37,179 bases of DNA from Enterococcus_E cecorum_B (GTDB lineage Bacteria > Bacillota > Bacilli > Lactobacillales > Enterococcaceae): contig CAMMST010000019.1 in assembly GCA_946499615.1 (NCBI GenBank), positions 1 to 37,179 on the forward strand. Reading direction: 5' to 3'. Each line of letters starts with the position of its first letter. The first letter of the stretch is position 1. Shown piece by piece: positions 24,684-32,078 of the stretch. Under the pieces are notes generated by a model, which saw only the letters and a list, made by a program, of their open reading frames with translations, was not told the origin of the DNA and searched no databases. Made by a program: the position numbers and the translations under genes.

Positions 24684-24869
24684 TTAATCACGCTTCCTTT
24701 CTTTGTGAAGTACAAAATAAATCAGCAAACAAGATGAAGTAGTTAAAAATGTAAACAATAAGTAACTTTTGCTGATTGGATGATTCACTAATAAACTATA
24801 CCCAATAAAAATTGGATGAAGAAATATATTTACCAATAGCAATATATTTACTAAATTTTGTCCATTCAT
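24684..24869 (-). CDS. 61-aa two-helix membrane protein
   Basis: Two hydrophobic segments (NILLLVNIFLHPIFIGYSLLV; YLLFTFLTTSSCLLIYFVL) and a charged tail HKERKRD. Part of a run of small membrane genes (24553-25626). Similar in size to bacteriocin immunity proteins; no specific family recognised. Confidence 0.55.
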   Translation of the reverse strand: MNGQNLVNILLLVNIFLHPIFIGYSLLVNHPISKSYLLFTFLTTSSCLLIYFVLHKERKRD

Positions 24870-24902
24870 TATTTGACATCCTCCACTTCCTATTGTTAAT
24901 TC

Positions 24903-25094
24903 TCAATCATGCCCTGTACTTTCCTTATAGATAAGTAAAACAAAAAACAAAACCGAAGCTATATAAGCTACAGGAATGGAAAGTAACCAGTTTGGCGCAT
25001 GAAAGATATTCAGATCATTTAATATCGATAAAATAAAATGACCTAGGCTACCTATAAACAAAATCATTTCCAGTAAATATTTGCGAATATTCAT
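24903..25094 (-). CDS. 63-aa two-helix membrane protein
   Basis: Begins MNIRKYLLEMILFIGSLGHF, with a second span SIPVAYIASVLFFVLLIY. AAGGGGAG lies upstream of the ATG. It is 33 nt before the 61-aa gene, so co-transcription is likely. Possible immunity protein; unproven. Confidence 0.55.
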   Translation of the reverse strand: MNIRKYLLEMILFIGSLGHFILSILNDLNIFHAPNWLLSIPVAYIASVLFFVLLIYKESTGHD

Positions 25095-25129
25095 CCTAAC
25101 TCCCCTTTCTTTTTAAAACTCATTAAACA

Positions 25130-25430
25130 TTTGTAACTAATAAAAACACACATCAAATTATTCGTGCTACCTAGAACTCTCAAGTAAAGATACAATTCTT
25201 TCATCACTTAACCCATGTTGGCTTTACGTTTACCTTTAAGACTTCGATATATTAAGCAATCTCATCCACCATTTAGACTTGTATTCCATTTCTGTTCGTA
25301 GGCTTGTTGACTTTGCTACGTGCTTTCTCCCCTAGATATTATTGCTGTCGGCTTGCGGTTCACTACACTTGCAGGTACTAAAGAGGAGTCACATCATGCT
25401 TGCATAGTGCCTAAGTATCTAATTTTTGTT
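25130..25430. repeat. Degenerate dispersed repeat, copy 1
   Basis: Fills the gap 25095-25431. About 280 bp are related to 27680-27965, sharing AAGACTTCGAT, AAGCAATCTCATCCACCATT and ATGCTGTCGGCTTG-like blocks. Both copies carry many stops in all frames. A short shared minus-strand stretch (KELYL) hints at an old transposase or other gene, but I cannot name it. Confidence 0.6.
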
Positions 25431-25431
25431 A

Positions 25432-25626
25432 CTATTCTCCTTTATATTTTTTTAGTTTACCAAAAATGAGAATTGACATAGCATACCAGTTGATTGTCCA
25501 TATAAGAAAATCAAGCAATAGACTAGAAAATGAATGAAACTTAATTATTTGAGACAAAATAATAAATGCCACTACATTCACTAAAAAATCTTTTATTATA
25601 TATTTACAGTCTATTTTAATATTCAT
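25432..25626 (-). CDS. 64-aa small membrane protein
   Basis: Begins MNIKIDCKYIIKDFLVNVV, followed by hydrophobic spans AFIILSQIIKF and LLLDFLIWTINWYAMSILIF and a basic tail KLKKYKGE. It follows the CPBP protease gene by 48 nt. Possible immunity protein. Confidence 0.5.
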   Translation of the reverse strand: MNIKIDCKYIIKDFLVNVVAFIILSQIIKFHSFSSLLLDFLIWTINWYAMSILIFGKLKKYKGE

Positions 25627-25674
25627 TTTTCGTTTCTCCGCGTAATTTCAAAAAATTTTACCTTAAGTTCATGA

Positions 25675-26292
25675 TTAGATGTTATTTAAAGCTAAATGGA
25701 CAATGATTGGACAACGAATATCTTTAGTAAAGTGATAAACGCTCGCTAATACCCATCCCATAATACTGTATAGTAATAACTCTATTCCAAAACTATATGT
25801 ATGCACAAAACCAAATAGAAGACCAGATAAAAACACTCTCATAAACTTAGCTAGTTTGGTGTTATTCGTAAAAAATAGATTCATAAAGATTCCACGCCAA
25901 ATGATTTCTTCAGTAATAGGGGCGAACAATCTTGTTTGAAAGGCTACTAAAATAGGAGCTTTAGCAATTGCTGCATTTATCAATTCTTGATTGGGTGTTG
26001 TATCGATTAATAGTCCATAAGAATGGTTAATTAATAGTGCTAAAAATGTAAATCCAATGGTAATAACTATTTTATTTTTAAGTGTAACCTCCAGTTCTGA
26101 ATGTTTTGTTTTTTTATAAATAAGATAGGTTAGTATAAATAATAAAATTGCAAATATACTATCAATGATTAGCCATTTGAACTGTTGATTCGCTAATTCT
26201 TTTGCATTTAAATCAAAATATGTTTCAAAGCTCATGAAGCTACAAAAAACAGTTAATATGATTAATAAAGATATTTTTTTGACTCTTTCCAT
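25675..26292 (-). CDS. CPBP-family intramembrane metalloprotease
   Basis: A 205-residue membrane protein with about 6 hydrophobic spans. The Abi/CPBP motifs EEIIWRG (motif 1) and FGFVHTY (motif 2) are present, with a late His in IVHLALN. These are the predicted metal-binding residues of the family. In plantaricin and sakacin loci such proteins give self-immunity to bacteriocins. Its place in this island supports that role, but other peptidase functions are possible. Confidence 0.85.
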   Translation of the reverse strand: MERVKKISLLIILTVFCSFMSFETYFDLNAKELANQQFKWLIIDSIFAILLFILTYLIYKKTKHSELEVTLKNKIVITIGFTFLALLINHSYGLLIDTTPNQELINAAIAKAPILVAFQTRLFAPITEEIIWRGIFMNLFFTNNTKLAKFMRVFLSGLLFGFVHTYSFGIELLLYSIMGWVLASVYHFTKDIRCPIIVHLALNNI

Positions 26293-26311
26293 TATGATTC
26301 CTCTTTTCTTA

Positions 26312-26347
26312 TATGTAAGAGCCAGTATGTTTAGTAGCTCTTACATA
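26312..26347 (-). other. Hairpin before the CPBP gene
   Basis: TATGTAAGAGC / GCTCTTACATA, an 11-bp stem between the 73-aa gene and CPBP. No T tract follows, so it may be an RNA-processing or attenuation element rather than a terminator. Confidence 0.45.
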
Positions 26348-26409
26348 CCATTCATGTTTTATTTTTTTCTTAGTTTGGCACTCTCAATAACAAGCCTTAC
26401 AATTCTTAG

Positions 26410-26631
26410 TTATCTAATATTTATTTTATTTAATCCGTAAATAACTAGGAATCCCATCAAGCCAAATACATAATATTTTTCTGCTAAAAATACTGTAATT
26501 AAAGTGCAAAATACATAATAAATGAATACAATTAAAGGCTTATATAAAAACTTTTTTTCTGTTTTTTTCATCTGTGTAAAAATAATGATGGCAAGCACTA
26601 AATATAATAAACCAAATAAAAATTTCATCAT
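26410..26631 (-). CDS. 73-aa membrane protein
   Basis: Two to three hydrophobic segments (FLFGLLYLVLAIIIF; PLIVFIYYVFCTLITVFL; FGLMGFLVIYG), with basic KKTEKKF between the first two. It starts the run of small membrane genes read toward CPBP. The gap 26632-26787 to the brochocin-like operon shows no gene I can support. Possible immunity protein. Confidence 0.5.
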   Translation of the reverse strand: MMKFLFGLLYLVLAIIIFTQMKKTEKKFLYKPLIVFIYYVFCTLITVFLAEKYYVFGLMGFLVIYGLNKINIR

Positions 26632-26787
26632 AAAATGCTCCTGTTCATTTTTACAGTTATGGGGAGTATATCAATTGATTTACCTAAGAGACTTCATTCA
26701 ATGTTAAATTTTCATCGAAAAAGGAGTAAATATTGATATTGTTAAAGCTAATTATTTCTGATTTCTAGATTATATCAAAGAATTAGT

Positions 26788-26931
26788 CTATATAAATCTC
26801 ATCAAATATATCATTGTTAAAGTCGCTATAGTTATTTTTCTCTTTTTTTTATCTTTTATAAAATAGCAGGTAGATAAAAGAGAAACTAAATAAATTAGAG
26901 CGATAAATAATTCTTTATGTATAACATTCAT
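26788..26931 (-). CDS. 47-aa putative immunity protein of the two-peptide bacteriocin
   Basis: Begins MNVIHKELFIALIYLVSLL, then a basic stretch IKDKKKRKI and a second hydrophobic segment. It starts 2 nt after the stop of the KINWG peptide, with TAGGA inside that gene, so it is translationally coupled. Brochocin-C is likewise followed by a small membrane immunity gene; this gene fits that slot by position and shape. Confidence 0.7.
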   Translation of the reverse strand: MNVIHKELFIALIYLVSLLSTCYFIKDKKKRKITIATLTMIYLMRFI

Positions 26932-26933
26932 AA

Positions 26934-27098
26934 TCATAGTCCTATACCAATTCCACATGCTCCGGAAATTAGTGCACCAGGAAGTCCTCCAAATAATCCT
27001 AGTGTAAATGAACCTGCTGCATAACCCCAGTTAATCTTTCCACCAATAATTTGTTGTAATTCCATATTACTCAACTTGGTACTTTTGATTTGATTCAT
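26934..27098 (-). CDS. Brochocin B-like bacteriocin peptide
   Basis: A 54-residue precursor: 20-residue leader ending MELQQIIGG, then mature KINWGYAAGSFTLG... with repeated small-residue GxxxG-type spacing and one Cys. Mature BrcB of brochocin-C starts KINWGNVGGS and thermophilin 13 ThmB starts QINWGSVVG, so the match is specific. GGGGAGA lies before the ATG. It pairs with the BrcA-like gene 24 nt upstream. The mature part (34 aa) is shorter than BrcB. Confidence 0.85.
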   Translation of the reverse strand: MNQIKSTKLSNMELQQIIGGKINWGYAAGSFTLGLFGGLPGALISGACGIGIGL

Positions 27099-27122
27099 AT
27101 CTATTATCTCCCCTTCGTTTTA

Positions 27123-27356
27123 TTAGTTTCCTAACATACCGCCAATGCAGATTAAACTTCCAGCAATAGTTCCAACGTGAGCACCGACAAATGCTCCAGG
27201 TGCTGCAGTCCATCCGCCAGTAGCTAAGCCGAATGTTGCACCTGCGCCAATTCCTGCAAGCGCACTTTTGCCAATATCTTTTAGACATTGTTTACTAGTA
27301 TACCCTCCTGCAGCTTTCTTCATTTGTTTTGTTGTTAAAAGTTAATAATTTTTCAT
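27123..27356 (-). pseudogene. Brochocin A-like peptide with a stop codon in its leader
   Basis: The mature part YTSKQCLKDIGKSALAG... ending PGAFVGAHVGTIAGS and ICIGGMLGN closely follows BrcA of brochocin-C (YSSKDCLKDIGKG..., PGAFVGAHFGVIGGS) and ThmA. Reading from ATG 27354-27356 the leader is MKNY-stop-LLTTKQMKKAAGG: codon 5 is TAA where GAA would be expected. Initiation at the internal ATG (27321-27323) would give only a 7-residue leader, unlikely to be recognised by a double-glycine exporter. The mature sequence shows no decay, so the mutation may be recent. Confidence 0.82.
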
Positions 27357-27395
27357 AATAAATTTCGCTAAAACATTTATCTCGTTGACAATCAT

Positions 27396-27462
27396 ATTAT
27401 TGCATAGTCATTGAGCGAGTGGGGAAATCGTTCTTAAACTGCTTAAAATCTTTCTTTTAAGA
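27396..27462 (-). promoter_or_regulatory. Quorum-regulated promoter of the brochocin-like operon
   Basis: Minus strand AAGAAAGATTTT and AAGAACGATTTC, 21 nt apart, then about 30 nt to the extended -10 TGCAATAAT (27396-27401). About 130 bp (27380-27515) is nearly identical to the promoter of the second bacteriocin at 28479-28545 and beyond. Confidence 0.75.
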
Positions 27463-27679
27463 GATATCATTTCCTAAGATTTTCATTCAAGAATAGATTT
27501 ATGGGCGTTCAGGAATACTTTTTGAGGGTTTTTATGGATTTAGAGGAAAATTGCCAAAATTCGCTCAAAAATTTTTTTTATAAAATGCTGTATTAGCTAA
27601 TAAAATATAACCCCACTTTGAACAATTTTGTATGTTATCACTCAAAATCCCTGAAACATCATTTCTAAAAAATTTTTAC

Positions 27680-27965
27680 TAATAGAGACGCACTTAAAAT
27701 TATTCATGCTATCTGAATCTCCCAAGGTAAGATATAATTCTTTCGTCACACGACCTATCTTGTTTTTATATTTACCTTCAAGACTTCGATTTATTAAGCA
27801 ATCTCATCCACCATTTAGCCTGTTTTCATTTTCTGTTCGCAGGATTGTAGACTTTGCTATACTGCTTTCTCCCCTTAGACACTAATGCTGTCGGCTTGTG
27901 ATTCGTTATACTTGGTAGTAAATACCCGTGTCTGTACTTACACCAGAAAGAAAGTGCACCATACT
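27680..27965. repeat. Degenerate dispersed repeat, copy 2
   Basis: Partner of 25130-25430. On the minus strand a longer open stretch survives here (reading LEGKYKNKIGRVTKELYLTL), suggesting a decayed coding sequence. No start, terminal repeat or target duplication was identified. 27516-27679 shows nothing I can assign. Confidence 0.55.
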
Positions 27966-27977
27966 TGGTACACCATA

Positions 27978-28018
27978 AAAATCAAACTCCTTGAATGGTA
28001 GCAAGGAGTTTGACTTTA
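27978..28018. terminator. Terminator after the 71-aa gene
   Basis: TCAAACTCCTTG / CAAGGAGTTTGA, 12-bp perfect stem with flanking A and T tracts. Confidence 0.85.
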
Positions 28019-28234
28019 TTATTTATATTTATTCTTACTGTGAATTAGCCCAACCATTATTAATAACGGTATTGATAAATCAAAAAATAAATACGTTAAA
28101 AAATGTTCTTTGTTACTAAAAGGATTATATAATCCTAGTAAAACGATTAAAGTATAAGAAATTATAAAAATATCTAATTTATCTAATTTATCTAATTTTA
28201 AAAAAAGTAAATACTTTATTATCTTATGGAGCAT
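28019..28234 (-). CDS. 71-aa putative immunity protein
   Basis: Begins MLHKIIKYLLFLKLDKLDKLD, with LDK repeated through a 9-nt DNA repeat (ATCTAATTT three times). Two hydrophobic segments follow (FIISYTLIVLLGLY; LFFDLSIPLLIMVGLI). Its start overlaps the bacteriocin gene by 11 nt, the usual coupling of bacteriocin and immunity genes. Confidence 0.7.
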   Translation of the reverse strand: MLHKIIKYLLFLKLDKLDKLDIFIISYTLIVLLGLYNPFSNKEHFLTYLFFDLSIPLLIMVGLIHSKNKYK

Positions 28235-28433
28235 TATATCCTATAACACCACCTACTAAACCACCTACTACAGCACAAGCTCCAGCTGCTACTCCTGTCG
28301 GGGCACATATTGCAGCTCCTAAACTAGCACCTCCCATCGCACCTTGGCCCATTCCATAAATAAAATTCTTTGCAGGACCTCCTCCTACAACTCTCTTCAT
28401 TTGTTTTTCTGTTAATAATTCTCTTGTTTTCAT
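28224..28433 (-). CDS. Double-glycine bacteriocin precursor
   Basis: A 69-residue precursor: leader MKTRELLTEKQMKRVVGG (18 aa), then a 51-residue mature peptide starting GPAKNFIYGMGQGAMGG and ending VGGVIGYNAP, rich in Gly/Ala with GxxxG spacing and two Cys (AIC, GAC). The start at 28433 is fixed by GGAGGA; the longer frame from 28448 has none. It resembles class IIb or Blp-type peptides, but no second peptide is adjacent, so it may act alone. The promoter is shared in design with the brochocin-like operon. Confidence 0.88.
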   Translation of the reverse strand: MKTRELLTEKQMKRVVGGGPAKNFIYGMGQGAMGGASLGAAICAPTGVAAGACAVVGGLVGGVIGYNAP

Positions 28434-28478
28434 AATATAATCCTCCATTATCTATAGTATTGTCTCTTTGATAACCAT

Positions 28479-28545
28479 ATTATTGCATAGTTATTGAACG
28501 AGTGGGAAAATCGTTCTTAAACTGCTTAAAGTCTTTCTTTTAAGA
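28479..28545 (-). promoter_or_regulatory. Quorum-regulated promoter of the 69-aa bacteriocin
   Basis: Minus strand AAGAAAGACTTT and AAGAACGATTTT, 21 nt apart, then the extended -10 TGCAATAAT (28479-28484). Farther upstream (28565-28600) a second pair, TTCCTGAAC and TTCTTGAAT 22 nt apart, lies in opposite orientation and is also kept at the brochocin promoter. Confidence 0.75.
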
Positions 28546-28681
28546 GATATCATTCCCTGAGTTTTTCATTCAAGAATAGATTTGCAGATGTTCAGGAAGG
28601 GTTCGGCAATCGTTTTTCATAGATTTAAGGTTAATTTGAACAAAATGAAATCAAAAAAATATCAAAAATTTTTAGTAAATA

Positions 28682-28733
28682 AAAAAAAGAATATTTAAAG
28701 CCAAAATAAATTAGCGTTGAATATTCTTTTAAC
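28682..28733 (-). terminator. Terminator after the response regulator
   Basis: AAAAGAATATT / AATATTCTTTT stem with a loop of about 24 nt. Confidence 0.6.
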
Positions 28734-28755
28734 GTATAAGAATAAAGGAAGCATC

Positions 28756-29505
28756 CTAAAACATGGTATTCAGAAACGCTTTAATCGACTTGGCTTTTGA
28801 TGATGAAAAGCTTCGATGGACCTCTTCAGTGAAATAGACTTCTTTTGCTTTAAAATCAGTTTTTTGAACATTTTTCAGATTGGCTAAACATGAACGATTA
28901 ATTCTAGTCAGCGCTTCGTATTTTTCCTCAAAATCAGTTAATTTACCATAAAATTCATACTGGCCATTTTTAGTGATCAAAGATAAGCGATGTGGCATAG
29001 AAGACGCTTCTAAAAAATAAATATCATTGATGTCAAAAGTAAAGGTTTGTGAGCCTATCGAAAATACAAAGGCTTGATTTTTTGAAACTTTCGCTGCATC
29101 AATTCTTTCTTGCGCTAACAATAATAATTCGACAATTTCTTTTTTGTATTCATCATAATCTTGATCTTTTTGAACAAAACCTAATGCTTCTAGTTTTCGT
29201 TTGAAGGTAATCGGTAGTACTTCATCATGCGTAGTTACAAAAATAATTTTAGCCTGAACATCATGTTTTCTAATCATTTGTGCTAATTCCATTCCATCCA
29301 TCTCTGCTTTTAAATCTACATCTAAAAAATAAATGCCTTGCTTGGGATGAAATTGTTTTAAATAAGCCTCCACTTCTGAAGGTTTTTGCGCAGACAACAC
29401 GACTTCAAAGATTTCATCATGGAAAAGTATAAATTTATCAATCACTCTTTCTAACTGATGTAATTGTAAAAGGTCATCTTCGCATAAAATAATTGGGTAT
29501 TTCAT
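28756..29505 (-). CDS. LytTR response regulator (EntR/PlnC-like)
   Basis: A 249-residue AgrA-type regulator. The receiver domain has the acidic pair in LCEDD and the phospho-acceptor D62 in YFLDVDL. The C-terminal LytTR DNA-binding domain contains YFLEASSMPHRLSL and INRSCLANLKNVQ. It overlaps the kinase stop by 4 nt. It should bind the 21-22-nt-spaced boxes seen at four promoters and activate bacteriocin genes. It is the only intact regulator of this type in the window, so both kinases may signal through it. Confidence 0.92.
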   Translation of the reverse strand: MKYPIILCEDDLLQLHQLERVIDKFILFHDEIFEVVLSAQKPSEVEAYLKQFHPKQGIYFLDVDLKAEMDGMELAQMIRKHDVQAKIIFVTTHDEVLPITFKRKLEALGFVQKDQDYDEYKKEIVELLLLAQERIDAAKVSKNQAFVFSIGSQTFTFDINDIYFLEASSMPHRLSLITKNGQYEFYGKLTDFEEKYEALTRINRSCLANLKNVQKTDFKAKEVYFTEEVHRSFSSSKAKSIKAFLNTMF

Positions 29506-30316
29506 AAGTCCTCCTCTTTTGCTATAAGAACAACATGGGCAATGAATTGTTCTGCTTCCATTTGATAATTGACAAACATATTTTCATTTTTTCTATTAAT
29601 TTCTTCTATATTCGACAAACCTAAACCACTATGCCCTTTTTTGGTGGTAACTCCTTTTTGTGTTAATTGGTTAATCGATTTTTTAGCTTGGTTGCAGCTA
29701 TTAATGATAGAGATTTCCATTTGTTCTTTATCCTGATAAATGGCAATGGCTAGCTCTTTTTGTTTACTTTCTTCCGCAGCTTCTAATGCATTATCAATTA
29801 AAATACCTAGAACCCTCACAAAATCAAAGATATCCATCGGTATGTTTTGAATCACATTAGGACATTCAAAAGTACAATGAATATACTTTTGACTAGCTGT
29901 ATATAATTTAGAAATCAACAAACTTTTGACATAATCATTTTTGACATTTTTTAAATAGCGGTAAGCAAATTTATCTGTTAAATATGGTTGAGAATAGTGC
30001 TCTAGTGATTCAATTTTTTCTTTAAGCGCAATATCTTGTGAAAATTCGGCTTTTTCTTTTAAACTTAGAATCAGATTTTTATAATCATGTCTGAACCTCG
30101 CAGATTGTTCCTGGTCTTTTTCCAGAGAATCTGTATATTTTTTCAGATAGATGAGCTCTTGGTTTTTGATTTTTTGCTCGTAGCGTTCTTTTTGTTTAAT
30201 CGTCATCCAAATGAACAAAGCCGATACAAAAAGTGTTTGCAGCACTAAAAATATCAGAATCCCTAACACAAATTGATCAAAAATTTCACGCTTATGAGAA
30301 ACATAGCCAATAAAAT
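29346..30316. repeat. 971-bp direct repeat, copy B
   Basis: Ungapped match (offset 1762) to 31108-32078, covering the catalytic two-thirds of the kinase and the start of the regulator. I saw only two mismatches, both in the regulator part. Confidence 0.88.
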
Positions 30317-30800
30317 TTATAACAATAACAATATATAACAATGAAAACGCAGTGATTTTTGAGCTATATTTTTCTATTACTACTTCAATATCAAGTTTTT
30401 TAAACAAGTAAATAAATAATCCTGCAAATAGATAATCTATTACTATATTCAAAAAAATAAATCTGAATCCAACCTTATGATAATCAGATAACAGTAAGTT
30501 CATAAATACTGAACTACTCATAAATATAAAAAAATTAAATAGTGAGCAAGATAGTACTTTATTAAGGGCAGTAATTTTATTAACATTAGCCGTTCTTAGA
30601 ATATAATAACCACATATTATTGGTATAAACTCCGTAATTTCAATAAATAAATCAGTAGCGAATCTTATTATCGTCATTAAAATCATCAATAAGTATTTTT
30701 TCTTATTTATTTTCGTATTTGTCATATAGAAAAGGAAGACAAACATAAAGTTATCTATGAAAATTCTTATTATATAGGCTTTTGGATCAATACTTAACAA
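29502..30800 (-). CDS. Histidine kinase B of the bacteriocin quorum system
   Basis: HPK10-type membrane kinase, about 432 residues. About six hydrophobic segments form the peptide-sensing N-terminal half. The cytoplasmic half has the phospho-acceptor His in RFRHDYKNLIL, N box VLGILIDNALEAAEE and G box KKGHSGLGLSNIEE. I prefer TTG at 30800 (GGAG at correct spacing, same length and alignment as kinase A) over GTG at 30809. From about residue 163 it is identical to kinase A; before that it is clearly different. Its cognate peptide gene just upstream is broken. Confidence 0.9.
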   Translation of the reverse strand: MLSIDPKAYIIRIFIDNFMFVFLFYMTNTKINKKKYLLMILMTIIRFATDLFIEITEFIPIICGYYILRTANVNKITALNKVLSCSLFNFFIFMSSSVFMNLLLSDYHKVGFRFIFLNIVIDYLFAGLFIYLFKKLDIEVVIEKYSSKITAFSLLYIVIVINFIGYVSHKREIFDQFVLGILIFLVLQTLFVSALFIWMTIKQKERYEQKIKNQELIYLKKYTDSLEKDQEQSARFRHDYKNLILSLKEKAEFSQDIALKEKIESLEHYSQPYLTDKFAYRYLKNVKNDYVKSLLISKLYTASQKYIHCTFECPNVIQNIPMDIFDFVRVLGILIDNALEAAEESKQKELAIAIYQDKEQMEISIINSCNQAKKSINQLTQKGVTTKKGHSGLGLSNIEEINRKNENMFVNYQMEAEQFIAHVVLIAKEEDL

Positions 30801-30844
30801 AAAAATCACTCCAAATAAAACTCAAAATCTTGTAATATTTTATG

Positions 30845-30963
30845 TTACTCACAGTCTTTAAAAAAAGAAAAGAAACATTTTGCAATCTTAGGCGTTAGTT
30901 TTCCGGTTTTATCTTGAGATTGTCCCCCAACAACTTTCTATAATTTCTCTTTTGGACATTTTT
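30845..30963 (-). pseudogene. Second induction peptide gene, broken leader
   Basis: Reads KCPKEKL-stop-KVVGG, then a mature-like QSQDKTGKLTPKIAKCFF and SFFKDCE. The CFFSFFK core is the EntF-type pheromone signature. The leader has TAG where peptide A has GAG, and its 5' end is missing because the sequence joins the remnant of regulator A within AAAAATGTCCAAAA. No start codon remains, so no signal can be made from it. It would have been the partner of kinase B. Confidence 0.82.
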
Positions 30964-31267
30964 CAGATTGGCTAAACATGAACGATTAATTCTAGCCAAC
31001 GCTTCGTATTTTTCCTCAAAATCAGTTAATTTACCATAAAATTCGTACTGTCCATTTTTAGTGGTTAAAGATAAGCGATGTGGCATAGAAGACGCTTCTA
31101 AAAAATAGATGAAATTGTTTTAAATAAGCCTCCACTTCTGAAGGTTTTTGCGCGGACAACACGACTTCAAAGATTTCATCATGAAAAAGTATAAATTTAT
31201 CAATCACTCTTTCTAACTGATGTAATTGTAAAAGGTCATCTTCGCATAAAATAATTGGGTATTTCAT
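30950..31267 (-). pseudogene. Response regulator A, internally deleted and fused to a peptide relic
   Basis: Residues 1-53 match the intact regulator, then about 326 nt (residues 54-162, including the phospho-acceptor Asp) are gone, shifting the frame. The remnant continues from YFLEASSMPHRL to LANLKNVQK and then runs into the leader of the second induction peptide. It cannot receive phosphate and lacks the end of LytTR. Confidence 0.9.
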
Positions 31268-32078
31268 AAGTCCTCCTCTTTTGCTATAAGAACAACATGG
31301 GCAATGAATTGTTCTGCTTCCATTTGATAATTGACAAACATATTTTCATTTTTTCTATTAATTTCTTCTATATTCGACAAACCTAAACCACTATGCCCTT
31401 TTTTGGTGGTAACTCCTTTTTGTGTTAATTGGTTAATCGATTTTTTAGCTTGGTTGCAGCTATTAATGATAGAGATTTCCATTTGTTCTTTATCCTGATA
31501 AATGGCAATGGCTAGCTCTTTTTGTTTACTTTCTTCCGCAGCTTCTAATGCATTATCAATTAAAATACCTAGAACCCTCACAAAATCAAAGATATCCATC
31601 GGTATGTTTTGAATCACATTAGGACATTCAAAAGTACAATGAATATACTTTTGACTAGCTGTATATAATTTAGAAATCAACAAACTTTTGACATAATCAT
31701 TTTTGACATTTTTTAAATAGCGGTAAGCAAATTTATCTGTTAAATATGGTTGAGAATAGTGCTCTAGTGATTCAATTTTTTCTTTAAGCGCAATATCTTG
31801 TGAAAATTCGGCTTTTTCTTTTAAACTTAGAATCAGATTTTTATAATCATGTCTGAACCTCGCAGATTGTTCCTGGTCTTTTTCCAGAGAATCTGTATAT
31901 TTTTTCAGATAGATGAGCTCTTGGTTTTTGATTTTTTGCTCGTAGCGTTCTTTTTGTTTAATCGTCATCCAAATGAACAAAGCCGATACAAAAAGTGTTT
32001 GCAGCACTAAAAATATCAGAATCCCTAACACAAATTGATCAAAAATTTCACGCTTATGAGAAACATAGCCAATAAAAT
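31108..32078. repeat. 971-bp direct repeat, copy A
   Basis: Partner of 29346-30316. The abrupt edge at 32078 falls at the border of the sensor and kinase halves. Confidence 0.88.

Noticed and set aside
26234..26707. Plus-strand open frames in the small membrane gene run
   Set aside because: They overlap the CPBP and 73-aa genes on the opposite strand, and none has a convincing ribosome site.
27067..27288. 73-codon open frame overlapping both brochocin-like peptides
   Set aside because: Out-of-frame shadow rich in Arg, Trp and Cys with no ribosome site; the two overlapped frames match known bacteriocins.
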